Shown: piece after piece, positions 1-7,048 of the stretch | Layout: each line of letters begins with the position of its first letter | Numbering within the stretch: the first letter of the stretch is position 1 | From: a bacterium | GTDB taxonomy: Bacteria; Patescibacteriota; Minisyncoccia; Phycocordibacterales; Phycocordibacteraceae | Assembly (NCBI GenBank): GCA_021817685.1 | Contig: JAKAGD010000021.1 | Coordinates: 1-10,232, forward strand | DNA length: 10,232 nucleotides | Direction: 5' to 3' | Notes under the pieces: generated by a model | Seen by the model: the letters and a program-made list of their open reading frames with translations, nothing else | What the model was told of the DNA's origin: nothing | Databases searched by the model: none | Translations under genes and position numbers: made by a program

Positions 1-3000
1 GATGGTATTGGAGCCGAGGTTGAGCGCCCCGCCGATGGTTGCCGCACCAGAAGTTTGGAGTGTGCCGGCAACAGAGTTGACAACGCCCACGCCGAGCCCG
101 CCGGTGAGGTAGCCGTTGCCCGCAACAGAGAGCGTGGTTGCGGGGGTGGTGGTGCCGATGCCGACGTTGCTGCCATTTATATATTGATAATTGCCATCGG
201 CCGAAAGATGGACGATCTCGGCGTTTGAGGGATTGAACAGACGAACTTCACCCGATTGGCCGCTAACATCAAGTCTAAAAGCTGTATTACTACTGCCTCC
301 CCCCTGGCTCCCGACAATTACCCCTGCATTGGTGCTGTTGCCTAACGTCAGCAGATTTCCTCCAGAACCATCTATGGCTACGTTCCCATTCACTTCGAAT
401 TTGTACGCCGGACTCGCTGTGCCGATCCCCACATTTCCTCCCGCAGTCGCCAGATAGGTCGAGCCGGTGGTGGTGAGCTGCGTGGTCGAGGCGCCGCCGT
501 TCGCGCTGAAGAGGCCGCTCGTGATGGTGGAGGAGGCGTTCGCAAGGAAGCCGGAAGCGAAGGTGGCGAGGCCGGTCTGAGTGAGGGGACCAGTGAACGA
601 TGCGGCGCCCGAGACCGCGAGCGTTCCCACGCTCGCGGATTGGGCGAAGAGATTTGTTGACGAGGCGGTGGTCGCGAAGAAGTTTGTGGAGGTCGCGGTC
701 GTGAGCGTAGTGTTCCCGGCACTGAGCGAACCGAGCGTCGTCGCGCCCGTGACGCCGAGCGTGCCGCCGATGAGCGCATTGCCGGCATTATCGAATGAAG
801 TAAAGGCGGTGTTGTGGGCGACGATGCCGTTGCCTATGAAATTGTGCGTGCTCTCGATCTCGACATCGTAGACATCCTCGGCGGGGAGCTGCTTGATGGA
901 GACGATGCGGTCCCAGACGGCGCGGGCGTCCTCGCCCGCGCCGGTATTCCCGACGATCGCCACTTCGACATCAGTCGAGAGAGCTGACACTTTGATCCAA
1001 GACCCTTCGCCCGCATGCACGACCTCGGGCGCGGACTCGGCAGTGTCTCTAGATACCTCATATATCATCGCGTCCGAAAGCTTTTCTATTTCTTTCTGTT
1101 TCGCGCGTATATTTTTCTTATCCACGGCGCTCCTCTGAGACATCATTGACAGCTCACACACCGCCCTATACAATTCCTGCATACACCCTGTGGCGGATCC
1201 CTTAACGGCGTCCGCCACGCTTGTTTCTCCACCAGAATTAGAATCAAAGCGGTCGTGAATACGAGTGATGTCGGTAAAACCGCTCTTGAACAGCCTCGTG
1301 AGCTCCCTCGCGGTACGCTCTACATACGCCAAGAGCTTTGGATTTTTACCTTTTTCAATCAAATGTCGAAGGACCCAGTAGAAATCGCCATCGCCGGTCA
1401 ACACGACCGCACGATCATATTCAGAAATGCGCTGCATCAATTCAAATGTCATGCGCGAGTCGACATCTGCTTTTGAGTCTCCGCCGGCGAATTGCTTGTA
1501 ACGAACGAGCCGCAGATTGTAACCGAGCTTGGAAAGTTTCGCATACAATTTAAGCTGTTCCGGTTTTTCTGTATTAAGTCCGGCATAGTAGAACAACTCG
1601 CTGACTCCATATCGCGTTCGTAGATACTCGGCAAGTTTTGCAAAATTCATTTTCTGACCAATCGATTTCGCGCCGTAAATGATATTGGAAGCATCGATAA
1701 ACGCGAAGATGCGAGACGGCGGCGTGCTGTGCGCTTGTCGCGCCAGGTACGGATGATTCCCCGTCGTGCGGATAGTCTTGCCCGAGGCGGTCGTGATCTT
1801 GAATATCGGCTTGGTGCCCATGAAGGCGAGCTGCTTCACCTTTGACCAGACGAGCGTGCCGGTTGTCTCGTCAAGCGACTGTATCTCGTCGCCTTCTTGA
1901 ATGTCTTTAATCTCGATATCGTCATAGACGTATTCGTCATCATCGTCTTCGCCTTTCTTCTTCTTGCGGCGGCGGCGGAGCCGGGTATCGCCCGTCACGC
2001 ACTGCCCCACGGCAAATCCGCCCATGAAGGTGCTGGTCGCCGAGGTGCTGGTCGCGATGAAATTAGCGGCATCGACGAGGCTGGTGAAGTGGCCGGCGCC
2101 GGCGATGTCGAGCTTGTATGAAGGGGCGGCGGTGCCGATGCCGACGTTCGTGCCGTTGTCATACAGGAGCGAATCACTGAACGTGCCGCTATTCCACTTC
2201 GGGAGGTAGTCCGCGGCGAGCGAGGAGACGGCGGCGCCGGCGAGCGAGCCGAAATAGCCGGTGCCGCTTGCGGTGAGGTTGGTGGTGGAAGCGCCGCCGT
2301 TCGCGCTGAAGAGGCCGCTCGTGACGGTGGAGGAGGCGTTCGCAAGGAAGCCGTTTGTGAACGTGGCGAGGCCGGTCTGGGTCGTGGCGCCCGAGACGGC
2401 AAGCGAGTTGGCCGCGAGAGTTCCGAACGAAGCGGATTGGGCGAAGAGATTCGTGCTGCTCGCGGTGGTCGAGAAGAGGTTGGTGGAGGTCGCGTTGGTG
2501 AAGAGCGAGTCGCCGCTCACGGTGAGGGCGCCGCTGAAGAGGCCGCTCCCCGCCACCGAGAGCGCCTGGCTGGGCGAAGTGGTGCCGACGCCGACGCGGC
2601 CGTGCAGCGTGTCGATGGAGAGGATGGAGCTATTCGCCGCGTTCGTGAAGCTGAAGGTGGAGGTCGCGTTCGATTGCGGCGTGAAGGTGAGCGCGGGGGC
2701 GGTGCCGTTCACGCCGAGCGTGGTGCTGCCGGTCGCCGTGGTCGTCATCGTCCACTCGTTGGTGGGATCGTACTGCACGCGGAATTGCGGCGTCGAGGTC
2801 GAGGTGACCGTCACGGAGCCGGTGTTCACGATGCCGCCGCCGGTGATGTTGCCGGAGTTATCGACGCGGAAGAGCGTGCTGCCGGCGGCGGATTTGTAGT
2901 TGATGAAATCGCCGGCGGGAGCAGTGTCGGTGGCACGGTAGGCGCTGATGATCGGATTGCCGTTGTTGCGCTGGATGAGCGAGAGCGCCGCGTCGGTGGT

Positions 3001-5466
3001 CGTGGTGCCGATGCCGATGCTGCCCTCGACGAGGAGGCTGTTGGCCGGCGCGGCGACGTTGTAGTCGGCGCCGATAGTCGCGCCGCCCGAGATCGCGAGC
3101 GCGGAGAGCGGCGTGGTGGTGCCGATGCCGACGAAGCCGGCGTCGGTGATGCGGTACAGCTCGGTGCCCGCGGCGGAACTCGCGGTGAAGACGGGTTGCG
3201 TCGAGGTGCTGTTCCTGATGGCGAGGAGAGCGGCAGGAGAGAGCACGCCGATGCCGACGTTCTTCGTCGAGGTTGAGTAGACGAAACCGTTCGTGTCGAT
3301 GGCGAGCGAGCCGGCGAACGTCGAGGTCGCTGTGGTCGAGGTCGCGACGATGTATTTGCCGGTGATGACGTCCGACGCGGTCAGCGGGCCGGTGATGGTG
3401 GTCGTGCCGATGGTGAGCGCGCCGGTGATGCTCGCGTCGCCGTTGATGGTGAGCTTGCCCGCGACGGTAGTCGTCGCGAGCGTCGAGGAGCCGCCGGTCA
3501 GGCTGGTGAAGTTGGCGGTGCCGCCCGTGAGGCTCGTGAAGGTGCCGCTCGCCGAGGACACCGAGATGCCGTTGGTCAGGTTGCCGCTGTCGAACGTGCC
3601 GCCCTTGAAGTCGCCGTTGCGCACGATGAGGTTCGAAAGGTCCTGGATCATGTTCACGTACTGGATGGTCGTCGCATTCGTCGCTCCTTGTGCGGCGACC
3701 GGCTGGATCATGCCGGCAGTGGTCGCGAGGATGCCGGAACGGAGCGAGTCGAGCGCGTGATTCAGCGTGTCCTGCGAAATCCCTTGCACGACGGTCGTGT
3801 ACGTCGGATACGTGTTCACGGTCTGGCGGACCGCCGGTGCGGGCTGTGCGGGAGCGGATGTCGCGACGGCGAGCGCCGGGCTCGGCGCAGTGACGGTCGG
3901 CGCGGGTGCGGCCGGACCGAACAGCGTCGCGAGCGCGCGTCCGGTCGAATCAAGAATCGAATGGATCGCGTGATAGACCGTGAGCGCCGTCTGCTCGCCG
4001 AGGGTCAGCGCCGGCTGCGCAGCGGTCGCGACCGCGGCGAGAGAAGATGCCGGCGTGACGGCGGCGAGAGCAAGCGCGCCTTTTCCGAGCGCGCCGAGGT
4101 ACGCGTCTTCGACGGCCGCCGGGGCGCGGGAGAGCGTCTGCGCGAGCGCGAGCGAGCCCGCCGTGCCCTGATACGCGACGGAGCCGGCTCCCTCGATGAG
4201 CGCGAGATACCGACCGGAGAGCGCGCCTGTGGCATTGACGAAGCGGGTCGCGGCGGCGTATTCAGCGCCGAAGGCCGCCCGGGCGATCTCCGGCGCGAGC
4301 ATGGCAGGCAGCGCCGTCGCGCGCAGGTACGCCGCCGTCGCGAGCGCAGGCACCCGGGCCGTAGCTCCGGCGAGTACCGAACCGGTCGCGCCCATGACCG
4401 CGACCGTCGCGCGCGCGCTCGCCGGTGCGGCTGCCGCGAGCCCATAGGCTGTCGCTATGTCGGCATGTATCGCGGCATGCGCTGCGCCGATGGCGGCATT
4501 GCCGAGGGCGACCTCCGCGCCGACGATGACGCGCGGAGCGGCCGCGAGCGTATCGCGTGCGGTGGCCGCCGACGCGAGCGCTGCCGAACCCGACTGCTCG
4601 ATGAGAGCGCGGTACGCCGAGAACGTCGCGACGATGCCGTCGTACGCGCCGGCGCCGAGAGCGACGTATGCATGCGAAGCCGCGGAGGCGACGAGCGACG
4701 GCGATGTGATGAACGCATACGCGCTCTGTGCCGATGCATAGAGATCCGCCGCGGTCACCGGCGGCACGGAAGCGAGGAGTGCCGGAGCTGCATCGATCTT
4801 CACATTCGGCGAGCGGTAGCCTTTCACGAACACTGCCGCGAGCGATTCCGGATTCACCTCTGCGAGCGGCGATGCTGATCGGTACGCGTCTGATGACGAC
4901 GCGACGCGCGCGGCGGCCGAATGCATCGCCGCGCCCGCCGCATCGATCCGCATCGCGATCTGCGACGGCACCGCGCCGAATGTTTCGTCGAAGCCCGCCG
5001 ACGTATCCTCAGCGACCGTCGCCACCTGTCCGGCGAGCTGCGGCAGTATGTCCGTGCGCGCGAGCGTCGCACCCGAGATCACCACGACCAGCGCGGTCGA
5101 GAGCGCGAGCACATGCGAGCGCAGCGTCGCCTGCCTGATGCCCGACGTCAAGGCCGCACGCTTCGATTCTCCGACCACAGGAAATCGCGCTGTCAAAGAT
5201 TTCGTCGTACGCCGTATGGCCTGATGATGCCTGCGGTACTCCTCCGCGCGCGCATTCGCCAATTCGCGCGCGCGATCCGTTTTTCGAGTTTTTTGTTTTC
5301 CGAGGAACAGTTCGAGTGAAGCGCGTTCGATGAGCCAGCTGTGTCCGATCCTCTTCCCGATGATGTCCCCTGACCGAACGAGGCGCGAGAGATAGTCCGA
5401 TGTGTATCCGGAAAGTTCACTCGCATCCCTTGTCGTTATGAAATTTTCGTTCAAGAAGGAGTTCAT
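1..5466 (-). CDS. Giant membrane-anchored adhesin / tail-fibre-like repeat protein, intein-containing precursor (3' end outside window)
   Basis: A single minus-strand frame runs without a stop from ATG at 5466 to base 1 (1822 codons, C-terminus missing). In-frame stops lie just upstream and ATG 5466 is the first Met; no clear Shine-Dalgarno precedes it. Domains in order: an excisionase/MerR-type HTH (residues 9-56, with GY..DYLSRL and GHSW); a basic stretch followed by one membrane segment (about 119-136, rich in VVVISGATLA), suggesting N-in topology; an Ala-rich helical stalk (about 143-540); a Pro/Ala linker and short helix (about 523-622); then Ser/Thr/Gly beta modules punctuated by VGIGT-type motifs (near 3241, 3121, 3001, 2581, 2101, 421 and 121). 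The module style is that of bacterial surface and tail-fibre proteins, which often end in an endosialidase-chaperone domain; such an end would lie outside the window. An intein interrupts the array at residues 1156-1552. Likely role is adhesion to a host or partner cell, by inference. The frame is certain; the function is probable. Confidence 0.9.
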   Translation of the reverse strand, partial: MNSFLNENFITTRDASELSGYTSDYLSRLVRSGDIIGKRIGHSWLIERASLELFLGKQKTRKTDRARELANARAEEYRRHHQAIRRTTKSLTARFPVVGESKRAALTSGIRQATLRSHVLALSTALVVVISGATLARTDILPQLAGQVATVAEDTSAGFDETFGAVPSQIAMRIDAAGAAMHSAAARVASSSDAYRSASPLAEVNPESLAAVFVKGYRSPNVKIDAAPALLASVPPVTAADLYASAQSAYAFITSPSLVASAASHAYVALGAGAYDGIVATFSAYRALIEQSGSAALASAATARDTLAAAPRVIVGAEVALGNAAIGAAHAAIHADIATAYGLAAAAPASARATVAVMGATGSVLAGATARVPALATAAYLRATALPAMLAPEIARAAFGAEYAAATRFVNATGALSGRYLALIEGAGSVAYQGTAGSLALAQTLSRAPAAVEDAYLGALGKGALALAAVTPASSLAAVATAAQPALTLGEQTALTVYHAIHSILDSTGRALATLFGPAAPAPTVTAPSPALAVATSAPAQPAPAVRQTVNTYPTYTTVVQGISQDTLNHALDSLRSGILATTAGMIQPVAAQGATNATTIQYVNMIQDLSNLIVRNGDFKGGTFDSGNLTNGISVSSASGTFTSLTGGTANFTSLTGGSSTLATTTVAGKLTINGDASITGALTIGTTTITGPLTASDVITGKYIVATSTTATSTFAGSLAIDTNGFVYSTSTKNVGIGVLSPAALLAIRNSTSTQPVFTASSAAGTELYRITDAGFVGIGTTTPLSALAISGGATIGADYNVAAPANSLLVEGSIGIGTTTTDAALSLIQRNNGNPIISAYRATDTAPAGDFINYKSAAGSTLFRVDNSGNITGGGIVNTGSVTVTSTSTPQFRVQYDPTNEWTMTTTATGSTTLGVNGTAPALTFTPQSNATSTFSFTNAANSSILSIDTLHGRVGVGTTSPSQALSVAGSGLFSGALTVSGDSLFTNATSTNLFSTTASSTNLFAQSASFGTLAANSLAVSGATTQTGLATFTNGFLANASSTVTSGLFSANGGASTTNLTASGTGYFGSLAGAAVSSLAADYLPKWNSGTFSDSLLYDNGTNVGIGTAAPSYKLDIAGAGHFTSLVDAANFIATSTSATSTFMGGFAVGQCVTGDTRLRRRRKKKKGEDDDDEYVYDDIEIKDIQEGDEIQSLDETTGTLVWSKVKQLAFMGTKPIFKITTASGKTIRTTGNHPYLARQAHSTPPSRIFAFIDASNIIYGAKSIGQKMNFAKLAEYLRTRYGVSELFYYAGLNTEKPEQLKLYAKLSKLGYNLRLVRYKQFAGGDSKADVDSRMTFELMQRISEYDRAVVLTGDGDFYWVLRHLIEKGKNPKLLAYVERTARELTRLFKSGFTDITRIHDRFDSNSGGETSVADAVKGSATGCMQELYRAVCELSMMSQRSAVDKKNIRAKQKEIEKLSDAMIYEVSRDTAESAPEVVHAGEGSWIKVSALSTDVEVAIVGNTGAGEDARAVWDRIVSIKQLPAEDVYDVEIESTHNFIGNGIVAHNTAFTSFDNAGNALIGGTLGVTGATTLGSLSAGNTTLTTATSTNFFATTASSTNLFAQSASVGTLAVSGAASFTGPLTQTGLATFASGFLANASSTITSGLFSANGGASTTQLTTTGSTYLATAGGNVGIGTASPAYKFEVNGNVAIDGSGGNLLTLGNSTNAGVIVGSQGGGSSNTAFRLDVSGQSGEVRLFNPSNAEIVHLSADGNYQYINGSNVGIGTTTPATTLSVAGNGYLTGGLGVGVVNSVAGTLQTSGAATIGGALNLGSNTI
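491..654 (-). repeat. Adhesin beta-module direct repeat, C-terminal copy
   Basis: Bases 491-553 match 2291-2353 with a single mismatch (525 against 2325), at an offset of exactly 1800. Further identical blocks are 563-579 with 2363-2379, and 635-654 with 2432-2451 (offset 1797). They encode the shared module ...STNLFAQSAS...GTLA... followed by TGLATF...GFLANASST and SGLFSANGGASTT. It is a coding duplication inside the adhesin and lies on the C-extein side of the intein. Confidence 0.9.
811..2001 (-). other. In-frame intein (397 aa) inserted in the adhesin repeat array
   Basis: The splicing blocks are visible in order. Block A starts at Cys1 (CVTGDTRL). Block B has TxxH at T80-H83 within TTGNHPYL. 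Late Hint strands begin near W335 (SWIKVSAL). Block F is VYDVEIESTHNF (V377-F388, with D379 and H386). Block G is GIVAHN, ending in H396-N397 and followed by Thr as the +1 extein residue. This is the class 1 pattern: acyl shift at Cys1, transfer to Thr+1, then Asn cyclisation. Removing residues 1-397 joins ...GGFAVGQ to TAFTSFDNAGNA..., which reads as a normal beta module and supports true splicing. There is no LAGLIDADG or HNH motif; an NYN domain occupies the insert site. Residues 9-23 are a block of Arg/Lys followed by Asp/Glu. G+C is clearly lower than in the flanking extein. An alternative is a bacterial intein-like (BIL) domain that cleaves without efficient ligation. Confidence 0.92.
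1249..1713 (-). other. LabA-like NYN (PIN-superfamily nuclease) domain inside the intein
   Basis: This covers intein residues about 97-251. It begins RIFAFIDASN (D103, N106), the first metal-binding motif of NYN/DUF88 proteins. The middle motif KADVDSRMTFE gives D179 and D181, and the third motif VVLTGDGDFYWVL gives D204 and D206. The end, ERTARELTRLFKSGFTDITR, matches the family's usual C-terminal strand and helix. All acidic positions expected for a metal-dependent RNase are present, so the domain looks catalytically intact. NYN domains are known as PIN-like RNases, standalone or fused to RNA-binding domains. It lies between Hint block B and the late Hint strands, where homing endonucleases usually insert. 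No independent start precedes the first motif, since the first internal Met follows D103, so it must be made as part of the precursor. After splicing it would be released as a Hint-NYN protein. The substrate is unknown. Confidence 0.88.
2291..2451 (-). repeat. Adhesin beta-module direct repeat, N-terminal copy
   Basis: This is the partner of the copy at 491-654, on the N-extein side of the intein. The 63-base core has one mismatch, while the intervening parts have diverged at codon level. The pair brackets the intein and could recombine to delete or duplicate it together with the intervening modules. Confidence 0.9.
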
Positions 5467-5599
5467 GTCGGATAGCCGAATTAACTAAATAATAGCTTAC
5501 TATTCCGGCACTCCCTACGAAGATGGTGTGGATAAAAATTGTCCCCTTAAAGGTTGCAGCGGATTAAAAATTTCGCAGCATCTGATCGGAGCGATCGCA

Positions 5600-5749
5600 T
5601 CAAGAAAATTTCTTCTTCACGGTCGGCTTCGCGAGGAAAATCATCCCCGGTTCGCGCACCGTCGCGCTTATGGTCCCGGTCGGCACTGAAAACGCACCTG
5701 TTGACGCGCACCCGTGCAGTCCGAAAACCGATCGGTCAGCCGCACACAC
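5600..5749 (-). CDS. Doubtful small ORF (49 aa), possibly a gene remnant
   Basis: A minus-strand frame from GTG 5749 to TGA 5600 gives a 49-residue peptide ending ...EPGMIFLAKPTVKKKFS. The composition is protein-like (Gly/Thr/Val, then a basic tail) and the third codon positions lean to G or C, as in real genes here. The frame is open back to a stop near 5743-5741 plus some 40 bases further upstream, with no ATG and no convincing Shine-Dalgarno. I recognise no family. It could be a small protein, the 3' end of a decayed gene, or chance in a GC-rich stretch. Confidence 0.15.
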   Translation of the reverse strand: MCAADRSVFGLHGCASTGAFSVPTGTISATVREPGMIFLAKPTVKKKFS

Positions 5750-5984
5750 TACTGTGATCCCAGGTGATGCGGATATACGAACTTTGTAGTGCTTATATAC
5801 TCATTCCGGATGCTTTTCCGCTAAATCATTCGCGTGAGAATAACTCTATATATAGGTATGCGAACGATTGTCGTCCGAAAAAGCGAGTGCGTTTTATTTT
5901 TCACAGGTAAAGCAGAGCCTGCTGAGGCAGGGTGCATCCGATCCTTCTTTTCCTTACTGCCGCGGCACTACAGCAACGAACATA

Positions 5985-6006
5985 ACACGCCTCGTATTGG
6001 GCGTGT
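5985..6006 (-). terminator. Weak stem-loop downstream of the HTH gene
   Basis: ACACGCC (5985-5991) pairs perfectly with GGCGTGT (6000-6006) across an 8-base loop. It sits about 95 bases past the stop of the HTH gene at 6101. Read on the minus strand the stem is followed by a T-rich but interrupted stretch (TTATGTTCGTT), so it could be a weak Rho-independent terminator or simply a structured 3' end. Confidence 0.3.
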
Positions 6007-6100
6007 CCTGCTTTCTAGCCCTATCTCGACTGCCGGCACTCCCCTACCGTCTCATGATACTTGAACTCGCGTATCCGAGACGAGAAATACTATAGGTACG

Positions 6101-6862
6101 CTATTTATTGTACACCGATATTCCTGAGATAACCTGTGCTTGGCTATCCGATATCATGTACGAATCGAAATATCCGCTTGCTATGGCGGCGAGAGCGACC
6201 GAAATGGCAGCAAAAAGCACCGCAGCCACCTGTATCGAGAGGACCGCTGTGTTGCTGCCCTCCTTCTTGTTGCTTTGATATTCAGGGACGTCCTGCAGGC
6301 CGATCTCTCTCTCGATGATGCGTTGCTGACGCATGACGTGCAGAGGGACGCTTACCACCTCTTCCTCGATGCTCGGCTGCCGCTCTTCCTCGAGCGGCTC
6401 CAGAGCTGCCGCAACCTCGTCCGGTTCTTCTGCAGCTGAGAGACTGTCGGCGACGTGATCGAACCATTCTTTCCACGACTCATGGAGGTCATGCGGGGCC
6501 TCAGGAGCGTCTTCCCGGACCTCTTCCTGCTCAGGGATCGCCTCGGAGGCCTGAAGGCGATTCACCGTCGGGAGAATTTCTGAATGGGAAGATTCGTACC
6601 GGGGGAATTCCCAGGTCTCTGACACTGAGAAAGACCCCGATTGGGTCGTTTTTACGGTTTCTTTCGGCTCTTCAGCCTCCTGGTTCCCGAAGCGATGATC
6701 CTGTATGGCCGACTCGAGCACATACCAACTACGCCCGACGAGCCGAGCCGGTACGCGCCCTTCGCGGCAGAGTTGTCCGATGTAATCCTTGGCATAGCCG
6801 GTTATCTTTGCGGCTTGTTTCGACGATACGTATTTCTTCTCTTCTATGATTATCTCATCCAT
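6101..6862 (-). CDS. HTH-domain protein with C-terminal membrane anchor, function unknown
   Basis: This is a 253-residue protein, stop TAG. The frame is open upstream to an ATG at 7054, but I choose ATG 6862 because it starts just before the HTH and has a TATACT hexamer immediately upstream, while the extra residues would read through hairpin-rich non-coding DNA. Residues 11-59 form an excisionase/MerR-type HTH: YVSSKQAAKITGY, then DYIGQLCREGRVP, then VGRSWYV. Residues 60-200 are acidic, low complexity and probably disordered. One hydrophobic segment (about 206-230, AVLSIQVAAVLFAAISVALA) follows a KK pair, leaving about 20 residues behind it. The layout suggests a DNA-binding domain tethered to the inner face of the membrane. 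The same HTH type opens the adhesin. It could be a membrane-bound regulator, or the HTH fold may serve as a cytoplasmic anchoring module. No enzymatic motif is visible. Confidence 0.8.
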   Translation of the reverse strand: MDEIIIEEKKYVSSKQAAKITGYAKDYIGQLCREGRVPARLVGRSWYVLESAIQDHRFGNQEAEEPKETVKTTQSGSFSVSETWEFPRYESSHSEILPTVNRLQASEAIPEQEEVREDAPEAPHDLHESWKEWFDHVADSLSAAEEPDEVAAALEPLEEERQPSIEEEVVSVPLHVMRQQRIIEREIGLQDVPEYQSNKKEGSNTAVLSIQVAAVLFAAISVALAAIASGYFDSYMISDSQAQVISGISVYNK

Positions 6863-6868
6863 ACCAGC

Positions 6869-6874
6869 AGTATA
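6869..6874 (-). promoter_or_regulatory. Candidate -10 element of the HTH gene
   Basis: TATACT lies 6 bases before ATG 6862, so transcription would start at or very near the start codon, consistent with a leaderless mRNA. No good -35 is present (TTCTCT at 17-base spacing). No Shine-Dalgarno precedes this ATG. Confidence 0.3.
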
Positions 6875-6952
6875 GCCGTATCTCGGCTCGCAGAGAAGAG
6901 CTATACACAGGTGCGGTTCTGACGGCCTCCAGACCGGTAAAACAGTCCGTCT

Positions 6953-6987
6953 CGCCATCCCCGCCGCAAGCGGACGGGGCATTGGCG
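6953..6987. repeat. Structured hairpin repeat, copy 1
   Basis: Three consecutive helices form one long imperfect hairpin: CGCCA (6953-6957) with TGGCG (6983-6987), CCCCG (6959-6963) with CGGGG (6975-6979), and CCGC (6964-6967) with GCGG (6970-6973). A6974 is bulged and the apical loop is AA. The same architecture with compensatory substitutions recurs at 7049-7090. Confidence 0.7.
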
Positions 6988-7019
6988 GACGGACACCAGG
7001 GTGTTTTGCTGGATAGGGA

Positions 7020-7035
7020 TGCGGCCTCCGCCGCA
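7020..7035. repeat. Short GC-rich hairpin between the two structured repeats
   Basis: TGCGGC (7020-7025) pairs with GCCGCA (7030-7035) over a CTCC loop. It lies between the two larger hairpins and is not followed by a T run on either strand, so it is not an obvious terminator. It is part of a hairpin cluster spanning 6953-7137. Confidence 0.5.
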
Positions 7036-7048
7036 CATATTTCATTTC

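Larger units (their letters stand above)
5467..6100. other. Intergenic region without a convincing gene
   Basis: The region separates the adhesin start from the HTH gene's stop. It is of mixed composition, with AT-rich stretches around 5760-5910. I see no tRNA or rRNA and no recognisable protein; plus-strand frames here carry no motif. It presumably holds the adhesin promoter, but I find no paired -35/-10 that I would defend; a TATTAT hexamer at 5489-5494 (minus strand) lacks a good partner. It also contains a CTATATATAG palindrome near 5846 and the stem-loop and small frame listed separately. Confidence 0.6.

Noticed and set aside
1081..1740. The NYN domain as a separate gene with the adhesin broken on either side
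   Set aside because: I translated every line from 5466 to 1. The frame is continuous through both Hint halves and the NYN, with no start codon before FIDASN and no stop after it.
811..2001. A LAGLIDADG or HNH homing endonuclease in the intein
   Set aside because: No such motifs are visible in residues 90-330; the insert is fully accounted for by the NYN domain and a helical linker.
811..2001. Polymorphic-toxin Hint (pretoxin) with a C-terminal toxin
   Set aside because: In those systems the toxin follows Hint at the C-terminus. Here the nuclease lies inside Hint, and adhesin modules continue for at least 270 residues after it.
2437..3276. Long plus-strand open frame (279 codons) rich in Arg/Gly/Ala
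   Set aside because: It is antisense to the GC-rich adhesin repeats, has extreme Arg/Gly/Glu composition and no domain. Long antisense frames are expected opposite such repeats.
3688..4878. Plus-strand open frame of 396 codons
   Set aside because: It is Arg/Cys/Gly-rich nonsense opposite the Ala-rich stalk, with no motif or ribosome site. The minus strand is clearly the coding one.
1..5466. CRISPR array or tandem DNA repeat
   Set aside because: The repetition is of degenerate protein modules with unequal spacing; there are no regular short repeats with unique spacers.
5640..5670. T-arm-like GGTTCG suggesting a tRNA
   Set aside because: No matching acceptor, anticodon or D-arm could be built around it.
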